NCBI RefSeq assembly: GCF_021653975.1
Contig: NZ_JAJKFK010000003.1
Coordinates: 682,001-746,000 of the forward strand
From: Amycolatopsis sp. GM8
Lineage (GTDB): Bacteria; Actinomycetota; Actinomycetes; Mycobacteriales; Pseudonocardiaceae
Reading direction: 5' to 3'
Length of the DNA: 64,000 bases
Shown here: in pieces, positions 8,705-17,894 of the stretch
Layout: every line of letters begins with the position of its first letter
How positions within the stretch are numbered: the stretch's first letter is position 1
Program-made: the position numbers and the translations under genes
The notes under the pieces: model-generated
The model's input: only the letters and a program-made list of their open reading frames with translations
Databases searched by the model: none
What the model was told of the DNA's origin: nothing

Positions 8705-11700
8705 TCAGGATTCCGTTGCGTGTTCCGCCGGCAGGTAGCTGAACCAGTAGACGCCGCGCCCGCCGACCGCCACCAGCCGCTCGTCCGTCAACCACCGGCA
8801 CTCGGTCAGCTCGCCGTCGAAACGCAGTTCGGTCAGGCAGGTCCCGTCGCCGCTGTCGTGGATCCGGAGAGTGCGGTCGTCGTCGGACACCGTGGCCAGC
8901 AGCGAGCCGTCGGGCGACCACGCGCCATCGGTCGCGGAAACGATCTCGGGTGCCTCGAATTCGGTTTCCCTGGTCCAGGAACCGGTGTTCCAGTACTCGA
9001 TCGTGTCGCCGATACCGACCGCGAACCGGCTGCCATCGGGGAGGACCTTGACCTGGTTCGTACCCAGCCGCAAGGTCGCGATCGGGTCACCGGTCTTCGG
9101 CGCGACCACGTGGGCTGTCTCGTCAACGATCACCATGAGCCAGGCGCCGTCCGGCGCCACCACCATCGTGACATCAGCACTACGCCGGGCCGCGCGCCTG
9201 ACCACCGGCCTCAGCAGCCGCGCCACCAACCGGTCTCGCCACCCCGTCGGCCGTAGTGGGACTCGCCGGGCGAGCCAGCGGTAGAGGGATTTCCGGGGCC
9301 TTGCCGGTTTCTCGCGAACCTTGACACCCGACTCGCCGGCTTCCAGGAACAACGGCGGCGCCCAGGTGTCCAGGTCCCACACCAGTATCCGATTCTCCCG
9401 ATCCGTCGCGCACACGAAGGTGCCGCCCGTGGACAGGTCGCCGAGCATCGAGTCATGGGGATGGCGCAGTGTCCGGGATGCCTGCCAGTTGGCCGATTCA
9501 CAGATCAGGATCTCGCTGTACTGTTCAACAGCCAGATAGCTACTGCCGACCGGCGCCAGTTCGTAGAAGCGGCCGGTGTAGTCCAGCTTCTCGCGAATAC
9601 CGGAAGCAGGATCGTGGATCGTGATCGAGTCCCCGTTGTCGACCGCGAGCCAAGAGCCGTCCTGCGCGGCGACGCAGGCGTTCGCGGTGTCATTCACCGC
9701 CAGATGACGCACGTTGTACTCGTCGGCTCGCACCGGATTCCACAATCTCACGGTGCCGTCGTCGCTCGCCGAGGCCAGCACGGAACCGTCCGGCGAGAAG
9801 GAAAGCGCGTTGATCTCCGACAGATGCGCGCCGATCTGCGCCCGGGGACGCCATCCGGGCACATTCCAGAGAATGATCACTCCGTCTCGTCCACCGGTGG
9901 CAAGGATGCTGCCGTCCGGGGAGAAGACGGCCGTGGACAGATCGGTTGGCTGGTGCAGCATTCTCGGCGGCCGCGTGGGTTCCGTGAGGTCGTAGACGGA
10001 GAGTCCGGCGCTCTCGAGCCGCGCCGCCCACTTACCGTTCCGATCGACGGCGACGCCGAACAGGGAAGAGGTGGCCGGGTCCAGCCCGGTACGGGCCTCG
10101 GGGAGGAAGTCCCACGTTTTCCAGCGGTCGGCGAAGAAGCCGATTGCTTTTCCGCCCACGAGACTGTTGTCGTCACCGAATTCCTCGGACGTCTTGGCGA
10201 ACTCGGTCGCCTTGAACGAGCGCAAGACTTTGGCGGCCTCGACATCCCAGACCACAATGGTCTTACCCAGACCCACGAGCGTGTGGCCATCGGCCGAAAA
10301 ACAGTACCCTTCAACGTAGTTCTCGTGCGGGAGCAGCGCGCGAAACTGCCACTTGCCGGTGTCCCACAGCTGAATCTGGTTGTCCGGACCTTCACAAACC
10401 AGGAATTGCCCGTCCGGTGACAGCGCGAAGTCGGTGGTGTAGACGCCGGTCTCGATCAGCCGCACGAGCTGTCCGGTCTCGGGATGCCAAACCCGGATGC
10501 CGTCACGGGCGACGGAGACCAGGAAGCTGCCGTCGGGAGCGAACGCGCACCTGTCGACCCAGCCGTCGTGGCCGGACAGGACCCGGTTCAGCGCCGGATC
10601 CGGGAGGTCCGGCATCGCCCGGCGCGGGACGAGCCGCGGCCTTCCCGCCACTTCCGCTTCGGCCACCCGGCGAAGCTCTTCGAGCGCACCGGTTTGCGGG
10701 AGGCGCAGCGCGAGTGCGTTCACCACCGCGTGCTCGGGTTCGCCCGGAATCAGCAGATGTCCCTGCTGGTCGATGAACCTGCTGAGTTCCTTCGCGGCGT
10801 CGGTCCGCGCGAAGGCCAGGTCCTCGGCCACGGCGACCGGACCGAACCTGCGCAGTTTCCCGATGACCCAGTGCGGTGCGGTCACGAGCACGGCCAACTC
10901 GGCCGCGCGGCCGGCGCCTTCGAGATGGTAGGCGAGCCGGCGCCACAGGTACTCGGCCGACCTCGGCAGGGTCCACCAGCCGGCGGGCTCGGGAAGCGTC
11001 GCGGCCACCGCGTCCAGCAGGGCATTGTGGAGCCGCCCGAGGTGTTCGGGACCGCATTCGTGCCAGAGATACGAGCGGATGACATCGTGCAGCCGCACCC
11101 GCAGGCGACCGCCGGACCACGTGAGCAGCGACAGGTCGACCAGCTCCTGACACAGCAGCTCGCCCTTCTCCGGCGGCAGGCCCGCGGTCCGCTGCCACAG
11201 CAGCGCGGCCAGTTCCACCGGGATCTCGGCGTCCTCCGGGAAGATCGCGAGTTCCACGACCCGGCCGCGCTGATCGCCGAGCACGCCCAGCGACGACTCG
11301 AGCGTCGCCGCGACCGCCCGGTCACGGCGCGCCGAGTCGGTCACGTCGAGCGCCGACGGGCCGAGGTCCCGCAACCGCCGGAACAGCTGTTCCGCCGTCT
11401 CCCCCACATCGGCACCGTCGCGGACGGCGCGGCGCAGCGCGCCGTTCGCCAGCCCGAGCGCGAGCGGCCATCGGCCGGTGATGTCGAGCAACCGCCCGCC
11501 GACCGCGTCCGGCAGCCCGGGGACGCCCTCGGTCAGCAGCTCGCCGGCCTGCGGCCGGCTCATCTGGTCGACCTTGACGGTTTCGGCGTCGCCGGGGAGC
11601 AGGTCGGGAACCCGGGTCGTGATCAGCAGAGTGCAGCCGCCCGCCGCGGTGAGGAAGGGGCGGAGCTGCTCCGCGGTCCAGACATCATCGACGACCAGCA

Positions 11701-12253
11701 GCGACCTGCCCTTCGCCTTGAGGAGCTCGCCGAGCCGGATCCCGGCCTGCTCCGGGCTGGTCAAACCCGGTCGCTGCCCGCCGATGCGTTCGCTGATGTC
11801 GTTGATCGCGTCGGCGAGCGCGGCGCCGCGGACCTCCTGCCCCACGGTGACCCAGTCGATCCGGTCGAACGCCGCCTTGACGTCGGGACGGGCGCAGACC
11901 TCCGCCGCGAGTGTCGTCTTGCCGAAACCGCCCGCACCGGCGAGCCCCGTGGTGATCCCGAACTTGCGTCGCTTGCCGGCCAGCAGCGCGCGCACGATCG
12001 GACCGGTCAGTTCGGGACGTGCGACGAAGGTGCCGGTGCCCCCGGGCGGTGCGGGCGCGCCGAGCGGCTCGGCGATCGTCCGGCTCGGCGCCGCCCGCCA
12101 GGCTTCGAGCGCGATCCACAAGCCGGACAGCACTGCGAGCAGCACGAAGAACAGCCAGCTCCAGCCCGAAGTCAGCAGGTTGACCACAATGGCCACCGCG
12201 ATGCTCACCGCGGTCGCCGCCGCCGGGACGACCTGCTTGCGCACCGACCTCAC
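8705..12253 (-). CDS. Membrane-anchored NB-ARC/WD40 STAND NTPase
   Basis: A 1182-residue signal-transducing NTPase. Residues 8-50 form two hydrophobic helices (a hairpin anchor). Residues 75-350 are an NB-ARC module: Walker A GLAGAGGFGKTT at 103-114, Walker B LLVVDDVW ending at 192, and sensor LLITTR. A helical region follows to about 560. The rest carries WD40-type blades (e.g. FSPDGSILATGGRDG, FSPDGSVLASASDDG). A very basic stretch near residues 1010-1050 interrupts the propeller. STAND proteins oligomerise after ligand binding; roles include regulation, programmed death and phage defence. No effector domain is fused here beyond the membrane hairpin. GTG start with GGAG six bases upstream. 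It lies 18 bases behind the pseudouridine synthase gene, on the same strand. Confidence 0.9.
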   Translation of the reverse strand: MRSVRKQVVPAAATAVSIAVAIVVNLLTSGWSWLFFVLLAVLSGLWIALEAWRAAPSRTIAEPLGAPAPPGGTGTFVARPELTGPIVRALLAGKRRKFGITTGLAGAGGFGKTTLAAEVCARPDVKAAFDRIDWVTVGQEVRGAALADAINDISERIGGQRPGLTSPEQAGIRLGELLKAKGRSLLVVDDVWTAEQLRPFLTAAGGCTLLITTRVPDLLPGDAETVKVDQMSRPQAGELLTEGVPGLPDAVGGRLLDITGRWPLALGLANGALRRAVRDGADVGETAEQLFRRLRDLGPSALDVTDSARRDRAVAATLESSLGVLGDQRGRVVELAIFPEDAEIPVELAALLWQRTAGLPPEKGELLCQELVDLSLLTWSGGRLRVRLHDVIRSYLWHECGPEHLGRLHNALLDAVAATLPEPAGWWTLPRSAEYLWRRLAYHLEGAGRAAELAVLVTAPHWVIGKLRRFGPVAVAEDLAFARTDAAKELSRFIDQQGHLLIPGEPEHAVVNALALRLPQTGALEELRRVAEAEVAGRPRLVPRRAMPDLPDPALNRVLSGHDGWVDRCAFAPDGSFLVSVARDGIRVWHPETGQLVRLIETGVYTTDFALSPDGQFLVCEGPDNQIQLWDTGKWQFRALLPHENYVEGYCFSADGHTLVGLGKTIVVWDVEAAKVLRSFKATEFAKTSEEFGDDNSLVGGKAIGFFADRWKTWDFLPEARTGLDPATSSLFGVAVDRNGKWAARLESAGLSVYDLTEPTRPPRMLHQPTDLSTAVFSPDGSILATGGRDGVIILWNVPGWRPRAQIGAHLSEINALSFSPDGSVLASASDDGTVRLWNPVRADEYNVRHLAVNDTANACVAAQDGSWLAVDNGDSITIHDPASGIREKLDYTGRFYELAPVGSSYLAVEQYSEILICESANWQASRTLRHPHDSMLGDLSTGGTFVCATDRENRILVWDLDTWAPPLFLEAGESGVKVREKPARPRKSLYRWLARRVPLRPTGWRDRLVARLLRPVVRRAARRSADVTMVVAPDGAWLMVIVDETAHVVAPKTGDPIATLRLGTNQVKVLPDGSRFAVGIGDTIEYWNTGSWTRETEFEAPEIVSATDGAWSPDGSLLATVSDDDRTLRIHDSGDGTCLTELRFDGELTECRWLTDERLVAVGGRGVYWFSYLPAEHATES

Positions 12254-12271
12254 ACCGACTCCAGACGATCG

Positions 12272-13198
12272 CTAGGTTTCCGCGCGCAGGATTTCCAGGG
12301 CGTGGGCCAGATCATCCGGGTATTCGGACTCGAACTGGACCCACCGGCCGTCGGCGGGGTGGGCGAAACCCAGTGTCCGTGCGTGCAGCCACTGCCGCGT
12401 CAGGCCGAGTTTCCGCGCCAGCACCGGGTCCGCGCCGTAGGTCAGATCACCGGCGCACGGGTGCTTCAGCGCCGAGAAGTGCACCCGGATCTGGTGCGTC
12501 CGCCCGGTTTCCAGCTTCACATCGACCAGCGACGCCGCGCGGAAGGCCTCGATCACCTCGTAGTGCGTGATGCTCGGGCGGCCACCGGCGACGACGGCGA
12601 ACTTGTAGTCGTGCCGCGGGTGCCGGTCGATGGGCGCGTCGATGGTGCCCCGCGTCGGATCCGGGTGCCCCTGCACCACCGCGTGGTAGCCCTTGTCGAC
12701 CGTCCGCTCCTTGAACGCCCGCTTCAGCACCGTGTACGCGTGCTCGCTCTTCGCGACGACCATCACGCCCGTGGTCCCCGCGTCGAGCCGGTGCACGACG
12801 CCCTGCCGCTCGGCCGCACCCGAAGTCGAGATCCGCAGCCCCGCCGCCGCGAGACCACCGACGACCGTCGGGCCGGTCCAGCCGGGGCTGGGATGCACCG
12901 CGACCCCGACCGGCTTCGACACCACGACGATGTCGTCGTCCTGAAAGAGCACCCGCAGCCCCGGCACCGGCTCGGCGACGACCTCGATCGGGCTGTCCGG
13001 GTCGGGCAGCGTCACTTCGAGCAGACCGCCCGCGGCGAGCCGCTCCGACTTCCCCACCGGCTTCCCGTCGAGCAGCACCTCGCCGGTCTCCGCGAGGTCT
13101 GCGACCACGGTGCGCGACAGCCCGAGCAGTTTCGCCAGCCCGGCGTCGACGCGCATCCCGTCCAGCCCGTCGGGGACGGGCAGCATCCTCGTGCTCAC
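12272..13198 (-). CDS. RluA/RluD family pseudouridine synthase
   Basis: A 308-residue RNA pseudouridine synthase. An N-terminal S4 RNA-binding domain (residues about 15-75) is followed by the catalytic domain with the motif [12 protein letters not shown], whose Asp is the nucleophile, and GRTHQIRVH near the C-terminus. The GTG at 13198 makes a GTGA overlap with the lspA stop codon, matching the conserved actinobacterial lspA-rluD pair; the ATG four codons later is an alternative. The likely target is 23S rRNA, as for RluD, but the site is not decidable here. Confidence 0.93.
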   Translation of the reverse strand: MSTRMLPVPDGLDGMRVDAGLAKLLGLSRTVVADLAETGEVLLDGKPVGKSERLAAGGLLEVTLPDPDSPIEVVAEPVPGLRVLFQDDDIVVVSKPVGVAVHPSPGWTGPTVVGGLAAAGLRISTSGAAERQGVVHRLDAGTTGVMVVAKSEHAYTVLKRAFKERTVDKGYHAVVQGHPDPTRGTIDAPIDRHPRHDYKFAVVAGGRPSITHYEVIEAFRAASLVDVKLETGRTHQIRVHFSALKHPCAGDLTYGADPVLARKLGLTRQWLHARTLGFAHPADGRWVQFESEYPDDLAHALEILRAET

Positions 13199-13746
13199 TT
13201 GCGGCCCCGCCGCGTCCCGTCGTACTCGACGCCCAGCAGGCTCAGCAGCACGACCAGGATCCCGCCGATCGTGATGCACGAGTCCGCGACGTTGAACACC
13301 GGGAAGTACTCGGCGTTGGGCCCGAACACCGAGATCCAGTCGACGACATGCCCTTGCAGCGGGCCGGGTGCGCGGAAGATCCGGTCGACGAGGTTGCCGA
13401 GCGCGCCGGCCAGCACCAGGCCGAGCCCGACCGCCCAGCCGGCCGAGCGCAGCCGCCCGGCGAACCAGATCACCGCGACCGCCACCCCGATCGCGACCAG
13501 GGCGAACACCCAGGTCAGCCCGGTCGCCATGGAGAACGCCGCGCCCGGGTTGCGGATCAGCTGCAGGTACACGACCCCGCCCAGGATCCGCACCGGCTCG
13601 TGATCTTCCAAAGTGGACACGACCACGATCTTGCTGACGATGTCGACCACCAGCGCGATGACCGCGACGCAGGCCAGCAGCACGACCCGCCGTCTGCCCG
13701 GCGCCACCGGTTCGGTCTCCGGCTGCGATCCTTGTTCGGTGCTCAC
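13195..13746 (-). CDS. lspA: Lipoprotein signal peptidase (signal peptidase II)
   Basis: A 183-residue inner-membrane aspartyl protease that removes signal peptides from diacylated prolipoproteins. Four transmembrane helices are visible. The catalytic aspartates fall in GNLVDRIF (Asp121) and [12 protein letters not shown] (Asp155); the conserved NPGAAF motif is near residue 66. The short polar N-terminus begins at a GTG (VSTEQGSQ). Overlap with the pseudouridine synthase gene implies coupled translation. One likely substrate in the window is the DUF3558 lipoprotein at 47.6-48.0 kb. Confidence 0.95.
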   Translation of the reverse strand: MSTEQGSQPETEPVAPGRRRVVLLACVAVIALVVDIVSKIVVVSTLEDHEPVRILGGVVYLQLIRNPGAAFSMATGLTWVFALVAIGVAVAVIWFAGRLRSAGWAVGLGLVLAGALGNLVDRIFRAPGPLQGHVVDWISVFGPNAEYFPVFNVADSCITIGGILVVLLSLLGVEYDGTRRGRK

Positions 13747-13768
13747 CTGGCCATTGTGCCGGACGCCC

Positions 13769-15199
13769 TCAGACCAGGAACTCCGGCAGTGGACGAGGGT
13801 CGGGCACCGGCGCCCAGCGGCCGTCCGGCTTGCCGTAGGTCCACCGGGCACCGCGGGCGAGAACCTGCCGCAGCGCCAGCACGAGCCGGTCGATGTGCTC
13901 TGCCGTGGTGGCGAGCCCGAGGCTCACCCGCAGCGCCTGCGCGCCGCCGGTCAGCCGCGCCGTCGCGATGTGCGCGCAGAACGCGCCGTCCCGGACCCCG
14001 ATGCCGTACTCGGCCGACAGGACCGCCGCGAGCCAGCCCGGCTCGTACCCGTCCACGGTGAAGCTGACCGTGCCAACACGGTCGCCGTCGTCGTCGAACA
14101 ACCGCAGTTCGGACAGCCCCGGCACCGCCGCGAGCCCGCGGCGCAGGCGCGCCAGCAGCTCCTCTTCGTGCGCCACCACGGCATCCCAGCCGGCAGCGAG
14201 CCGCTCACAGGCGACGCCCAGCGCGTGCACTCCGACGGTGTTCGGTGAACCGGCCTCATGCCGTTCCGGTCCGGCGTTCCACACCACGTCGCGTTCGGTG
14301 ACGAGCTTCGTCGCGCCGCCGCCCGCGAGGTACGGCGGCGCCGCGCGCAGCCAGTCGGACCGCCCGACCAGCGCACCCGCGCCGAACGGCGCGTACAGCT
14401 TGTGCCCGGACAGCACCACGTAGTCGACATCCAGCTCCCGCACGGAGATCGGCCGGTGCGGGGCGAGCTGCGCGGCGTCGAGCGCGATCCGCGCCCCGTG
14501 CCGCCGGGCGACCGCGGCGATCTCGGCGACCGGCAGCAGTTCACCGGTCACGTTGGACGCGCCGGTCAGCACGACCAAACGCGGCCCCGTCGGGCATTCC
14601 GCGAGCGCACTGTCCACAGCGGACACTGCCACCGCCCGCGTCCGGGGAGTCTCGACGCGCCGGACGTCCGGGCCACGCCACGGGAGCAGCGCGGCGTGGT
14701 GCTCGGTGTCGAACAGCACGACCGACGTGTGCCGCGGGACGCTGCGGGCCAGCAGGTTCAGCGCGTCCGTGGTGTTGCGGGTGAAGATCACGCTGTCGCC
14801 GGCGCGGGCGTGCACGAAGCGGCGCAGCACATCGCGGGTGCGTTCATAGACCTTTGTGGACACTTGCGACGCGAAACCCGCGCCGCGGTGGACACTCGCG
14901 TACCACGGCAGGAACTCGTCCACGGCGTGCCGCACGGCGTCGAGACAGGGCGCGCTCGCGGCGTGGTCCAGATTGGCGTACTCCACCGTCTCGCCGGTGA
15001 CGAGCGGGACCTGGGTGGTGAGTGTGGCCGGAACGGAAGGCTGGCCCGCCTCCCCGGAATTCACTGTGTTGGTCACGTCGTGGAAGGACGGTTCTGTTTG
15101 GTCACGTACTTGTGGCTGGCTTGCGTCACGTTCCCCTGAGGTGCGGTGGGGAAGGGCTCGGCCTGATTCCAACCCTAGGGTCGGCACAAGGGATGTCAT
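13769..15199 (-). CDS. Class V aminotransferase (cysteine desulfurase-like), SAM-IV-controlled
   Basis: A 476-residue PLP enzyme of the cysteine desulfurase/class V aminotransferase fold. The Schiff-base lysine sits in LSGHKLYAPFG; other markers are LDHAASAP at the domain start and GSPNTVGVHALG. The first 70 or so residues, before LDHAAS, are an unusual polar extension. The start at ATG 15199 is supported by a strong GAGGAGG site six bases upstream, but an internal start cannot be excluded. A SAM-IV riboswitch lies immediately upstream, so a role in sulfur/methionine or cysteine metabolism is likely. No family active-site Cys loop can be assigned with confidence. Confidence 0.85.
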   Translation of the reverse strand: MTSLVPTLGLESGRALPHRTSGERDASQPQVRDQTEPSFHDVTNTVNSGEAGQPSVPATLTTQVPLVTGETVEYANLDHAASAPCLDAVRHAVDEFLPWYASVHRGAGFASQVSTKVYERTRDVLRRFVHARAGDSVIFTRNTTDALNLLARSVPRHTSVVLFDTEHHAALLPWRGPDVRRVETPRTRAVAVSAVDSALAECPTGPRLVVLTGASNVTGELLPVAEIAAVARRHGARIALDAAQLAPHRPISVRELDVDYVVLSGHKLYAPFGAGALVGRSDWLRAAPPYLAGGGATKLVTERDVVWNAGPERHEAGSPNTVGVHALGVACERLAAGWDAVVAHEEELLARLRRGLAAVPGLSELRLFDDDGDRVGTVSFTVDGYEPGWLAAVLSAEYGIGVRDGAFCAHIATARLTGGAQALRVSLGLATTAEHIDRLVLALRQVLARGARWTYGKPDGRWAPVPDPRPLPEFLV

Positions 15200-15231
15200 G
15201 ACGCCTCCTCGGCGGTCCTGGGGACCCGTGA

Positions 15232-15348
15232 GGGGCCCGCGCTTGCCCGCCGCACTGCGCGGCCGGCCAGGTCCTCACCCGGGGCACCCCACCGCGGTTG
15301 GAGGGTTGCCGGCCAGCAAGCCGGGGCTACGCGCTGGCACTCATGACC
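15232..15348 (-). ncRNA. SAM-IV riboswitch
   Basis: On the minus strand the element begins GGTCATGAGTGCCAGCG, continues with the GCCCCGGCTTGCTGGCCGGC stem-loop, AACCCTCC, CGCGGTGGGGTGCCCCGGGTGA, and ends GGGCAAGCGCGGGCCCC. This matches, nearly base for base in the core, the mycobacterial SAM-IV aptamer as I recall it. It stops about 20 bases before the GAGGAGG ribosome site of the class V aminotransferase gene, so control of translation by S-adenosylmethionine is likely. A TAAGGT -10-like hexamer (15356-15361) sits seven bases before the aptamer; no clear -35 is seen. Confidence 0.9.
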
Positions 15349-15361
15349 TACGCGAACCTTA

Positions 15362-16840
15362 TCAGCGTCCCGTCTCGCCGCGCCAGCGGGCCAGCGGACC
15401 GGCCCGGTCGACCGCGCGCAGCCGCCGTTCCGCGGCCACGAGTGCCCCTTCGGTCGCGACCACCAGCAGCTGGTCGCCCTCCTGCAGCCGGGTGGTGCGC
15501 TGCGGCGTGAAGCTCGACCCGCCGCGCACGACCAGGCTCAGCGTCGCGCCCACGGGCAGCCGCAGCTCGTTCAGGTACACGCCGTGCAGCCGTGACCCGG
15601 GCTGGATCCGCACCTGCAGCAGCGCGGCGTCCAGCTCGTCCAGCGCCGCCGCGTCGACCTCGATCTCCTGGGGCTCGGTGTCCCGCTCCAGCCCGAGCCA
15701 CTTCGCGACCGGCGCCAGCGTCGTGCCCTGCACCAGGGTCAGCACGATGACCAGCACGAACACCGCGTCCACGAGCCGTTCGGCGCCGGGCACGCCATGG
15801 GCGAGCGGGATCATCGCGAGCACGATCGGCACCGCGCCACGCAACCCCGCCCAGGACAGGAACGCCTGTTCACGCCAGGGGACCCGGAACGGCAGCAGCG
15901 CCAGCAGCACCGACAGCGGGCGGGCGAGCAGCAGCACCACGGCCCCGGCGACCAGGCCCGGGATGATGGCGTCGACCAGCCGTTCCGGCGACGCGAACAG
16001 GCCCAGCAGCACGAACAGGCCGATCTGCGCGAGCCAGCCCATCCCCTCGGCGAACGACAGCGTGTCCGAGCGGTGCGGCAGCCGGGAGTTGCCGAGCACC
16101 AGCGCGGCGACGTAGGTCGCGAGCAGGCCGGACGCGTGCGCGAGCTGACCCGACGCGTACGCGACGACACACACCGCGACCGTCGCGAGCGGGTACAGGC
16201 CGGTGGCGGGCAGCGCGGCCCGGCGCAGCGCCCACGCCCCGGCCCAGCCGAGCAGGGCGCCGATCGCGAGGCCGGCGAGCAGTTCGTAGATCTCCAGCAG
16301 CGGTAGCGTCCAGTCCACCTCGGTGGTCTCGACGAGCGCGACGACGAGCAGGTAGGCCGGGGCGTCGTTGATACCGGACTCGAGCTCGAGCGTGCCGACG
16401 AGCCGCTTGCGGATGGCGACCGTGCGCAGCATCGAGAACACCGCGGCCGAATCGGTGGACGCGAGCACCGCACCCCACAGCAGGGCGATCCGCCAGTCGA
16501 GCCCGAGCAGCCAGTGCAGCGCCGACCCGGTGATCGCGACGCTGATCGCGACGGCCACAGTGGACAGTGTGATTCCCTGCCACAGCGCGGGTTTCACCGA
16601 GGACCAGCGGGTGGTCAGGCCACCTTCGGCGAGGATCAGCACGAGCGCGGCCAGGCCGAGTGACTGGGTGAGCGACGCGTCGGAGAAGCGGATGCCGAAC
16701 CCCGCCTCGCCGAGCAGCACCCCCAGCCCGAGGTAGATCAGCAGCGAGGGAAGGCCGACCCGGGTGGACAGCCGGACAGCGAGCACCGCGGCCAGCAGGA
16801 CGGCCGCGCCCACCCCCAGCACGACCGGCAGTTCCGCCAC
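15362..16840 (-). CDS. CPA-type potassium/proton antiporter (NhaP2-like) with TrkA-C domain
   Basis: About 492 residues: some 12 transmembrane helices (residues 1-385), then a cytoplasmic TrkA-C/RCK_C domain (about 410-480) that usually binds a nucleotide or cation signal. The membrane part has the ESGINDAPAYLL motif, where Asp is the ion/proton site, and STDSAAVFS in the neighbouring helix. Two GTG codons compete: GTG 16846 touches the AGGGGAGG ribosome site, while GTG 16840 has a normal five-base spacing, so I choose the latter. Divergent from the hypothetical gene at 17.1 kb. Likely K+ or Na+ export in exchange for protons. Confidence 0.88.
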   Translation of the reverse strand: MAELPVVLGVGAAVLLAAVLAVRLSTRVGLPSLLIYLGLGVLLGEAGFGIRFSDASLTQSLGLAALVLILAEGGLTTRWSSVKPALWQGITLSTVAVAISVAITGSALHWLLGLDWRIALLWGAVLASTDSAAVFSMLRTVAIRKRLVGTLELESGINDAPAYLLVVALVETTEVDWTLPLLEIYELLAGLAIGALLGWAGAWALRRAALPATGLYPLATVAVCVVAYASGQLAHASGLLATYVAALVLGNSRLPHRSDTLSFAEGMGWLAQIGLFVLLGLFASPERLVDAIIPGLVAGAVVLLLARPLSVLLALLPFRVPWREQAFLSWAGLRGAVPIVLAMIPLAHGVPGAERLVDAVFVLVIVLTLVQGTTLAPVAKWLGLERDTEPQEIEVDAAALDELDAALLQVRIQPGSRLHGVYLNELRLPVGATLSLVVRGGSSFTPQRTTRLQEGDQLLVVATEGALVAAERRLRAVDRAGPLARWRGETGR

Positions 16841-17019
16841 CGTCACCTCCCCTGAAGAAGATTATTCCAGAGGGCCTGCGTGGCGGTGCCGGTGGCGGAA
16901 CCTGAGGCGGCCCCTGGCTCCGGGATCGCCTCCTCATGAATGCCAATTCACCACGTCGGCGCTGTCCTCGCCAGGAACCACCTCAGAACCCGCAGCGGTG
17001 CGAGCTGCTTGCCCACAGC

Positions 17020-17036
17020 AAGCGGCTCCGCCGCTT
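17020..17036. repeat. Dispersed hairpin repeat AAGCGGC-TCC-GCCGCTT, copy 1
   Basis: A perfect seven-base inverted repeat with a TCC loop. A 19-base match of the same element (GCAAGCGGCTCCGCCGCTT) recurs at 47528-47546. The rest of the 270-base divergent gap (16841-17110) shows no gene. Terminator-like, but a terminator between divergent genes is unexpected, which suggests an unseen transcript or a mobile hairpin. Confidence 0.6.
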
Positions 17037-17110
17037 CGAAAACATAGGCCCGGCACACATCGTAAAGAAACGCCCGAAAAATGCATGGACCGGGCGGCAC
17101 AGCGCGCCGG

Positions 17111-17692
17111 ATGCTTGTGCGCGTGCTCATCTTCTTCCATCCCGCCCGCGGCGGCGGTACCCGCGCCGTGCTGCATCGCGACGACCGTGTCACGCTCGAA
17201 ATGCGGTCGTACGACCGGAAGTGGCGGGTACCACACGATCTGTCGCACGCCGTGGCCGAACGCGAGCTGGGGCTGAGCGGCGGCATCTTCGGCTGTATCG
17301 CCGGCGGCGCCCTGTTCTCCTCCGTCCGCGTGCTCGACGGGCGCACCCGGCACGACGCGGCCGCGCGCAGCCGCCGCCTGATCGCCTGCCACGAGCGGGA
17401 TATCGCGATCGCCGAGCTGCTGTCCGGGATCGTGCACGACACGGTGGAACACCACCGCCCGAGTGCGTTCGCCGCCGCCAGAGCCGGGTGGGCGTCCGTG
17501 CGGGAGGATCCGTTCCCTTACGGTGAAATGGATTTACAACGTGCCACCAGTACTTTGACAAGACTTGCCGACGCGTTCGCCCACCTGCCACCCGGCACCG
17601 GGCTGCGGTTCGAATGGCCGCGGCGGCTCACCGCTGTCGCAGTGCCGACAACACGTCCTCGATCCCGGCCGGGGCCGCGTCCAGCTCGATGA
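17111..17692 (+). CDS. Conserved-looking hypothetical protein
   Basis: A 193-residue soluble protein beginning MLVRVLIFFHPARGGG. A PHDLSHAVAERELGLSGG segment with spaced His/Asp residues looks like a conserved core; from memory a similar HDLxHxxVE pattern occurs in unnamed actinobacterial proteins. No catalytic family is recognised. The start ATG 17111 is chosen over an ATG ten codons upstream because the first strand follows directly. The final 65 bases overlap the convergent DUF167 gene tail to tail. That tail encodes a low-complexity Pro/Arg stretch, so the real protein may be effectively shorter. Confidence 0.6.
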   Translation: MLVRVLIFFHPARGGGTRAVLHRDDRVTLEMRSYDRKWRVPHDLSHAVAERELGLSGGIFGCIAGGALFSSVRVLDGRTRHDAAARSRRLIACHERDIAIAELLSGIVHDTVEHHRPSAFAAARAGWASVREDPFPYGEMDLQRATSTLTRLADAFAHLPPGTGLRFEWPRRLTAVAVPTTRPRSRPGPRPAR

Positions 17693-17894
17693 TCTTGTCG
17701 CGCCCGCGTTCTCCTTGCACCACAACGAGATCGCGGCCGCGCACACCGAGCTCCTTCGCGAGCACCTTCCGCACGGCCTCGTTCGCCTTGCCCTCGACCG
17801 CGGGCGCCTTGACGGACACGATCAGGGCGCCCGCGTGCTCGCCGCCGACGAAATCCCGTTTCGCGCCGGGTTTGACGCGGATCGCGAACCGCAT
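17628..17894 (-). CDS. DUF167 (YggU) family protein
   Basis: An 88-residue protein with the family core KPGAKRDFVGG and VKAPAVEGKANEAVRKVLAKELGV. The fold is a small alpha/beta domain of unknown function. ATG 17894 overlaps the last base of the upstream regulator stop codon; a GTG one codon earlier is possible. It is the last gene of a likely PBP-regulator-DUF167 run and overlaps the convergent hypothetical gene by 65 bases. Confidence 0.85.
   Translation of the reverse strand: MRFAIRVKPGAKRDFVGGEHAGALIVSVKAPAVEGKANEAVRKVLAKELGVRGRDLVVVQGERGRDKIIELDAAPAGIEDVLSALRQR

Noticed and set aside
10484-13603. A 1039-codon plus-strand frame opposite the STAND, pseudouridine synthase and lspA genes
   Set aside because: Spans three clearly coding minus-strand genes; Arg/Pro/Gln-rich composition and no recognisable domain.
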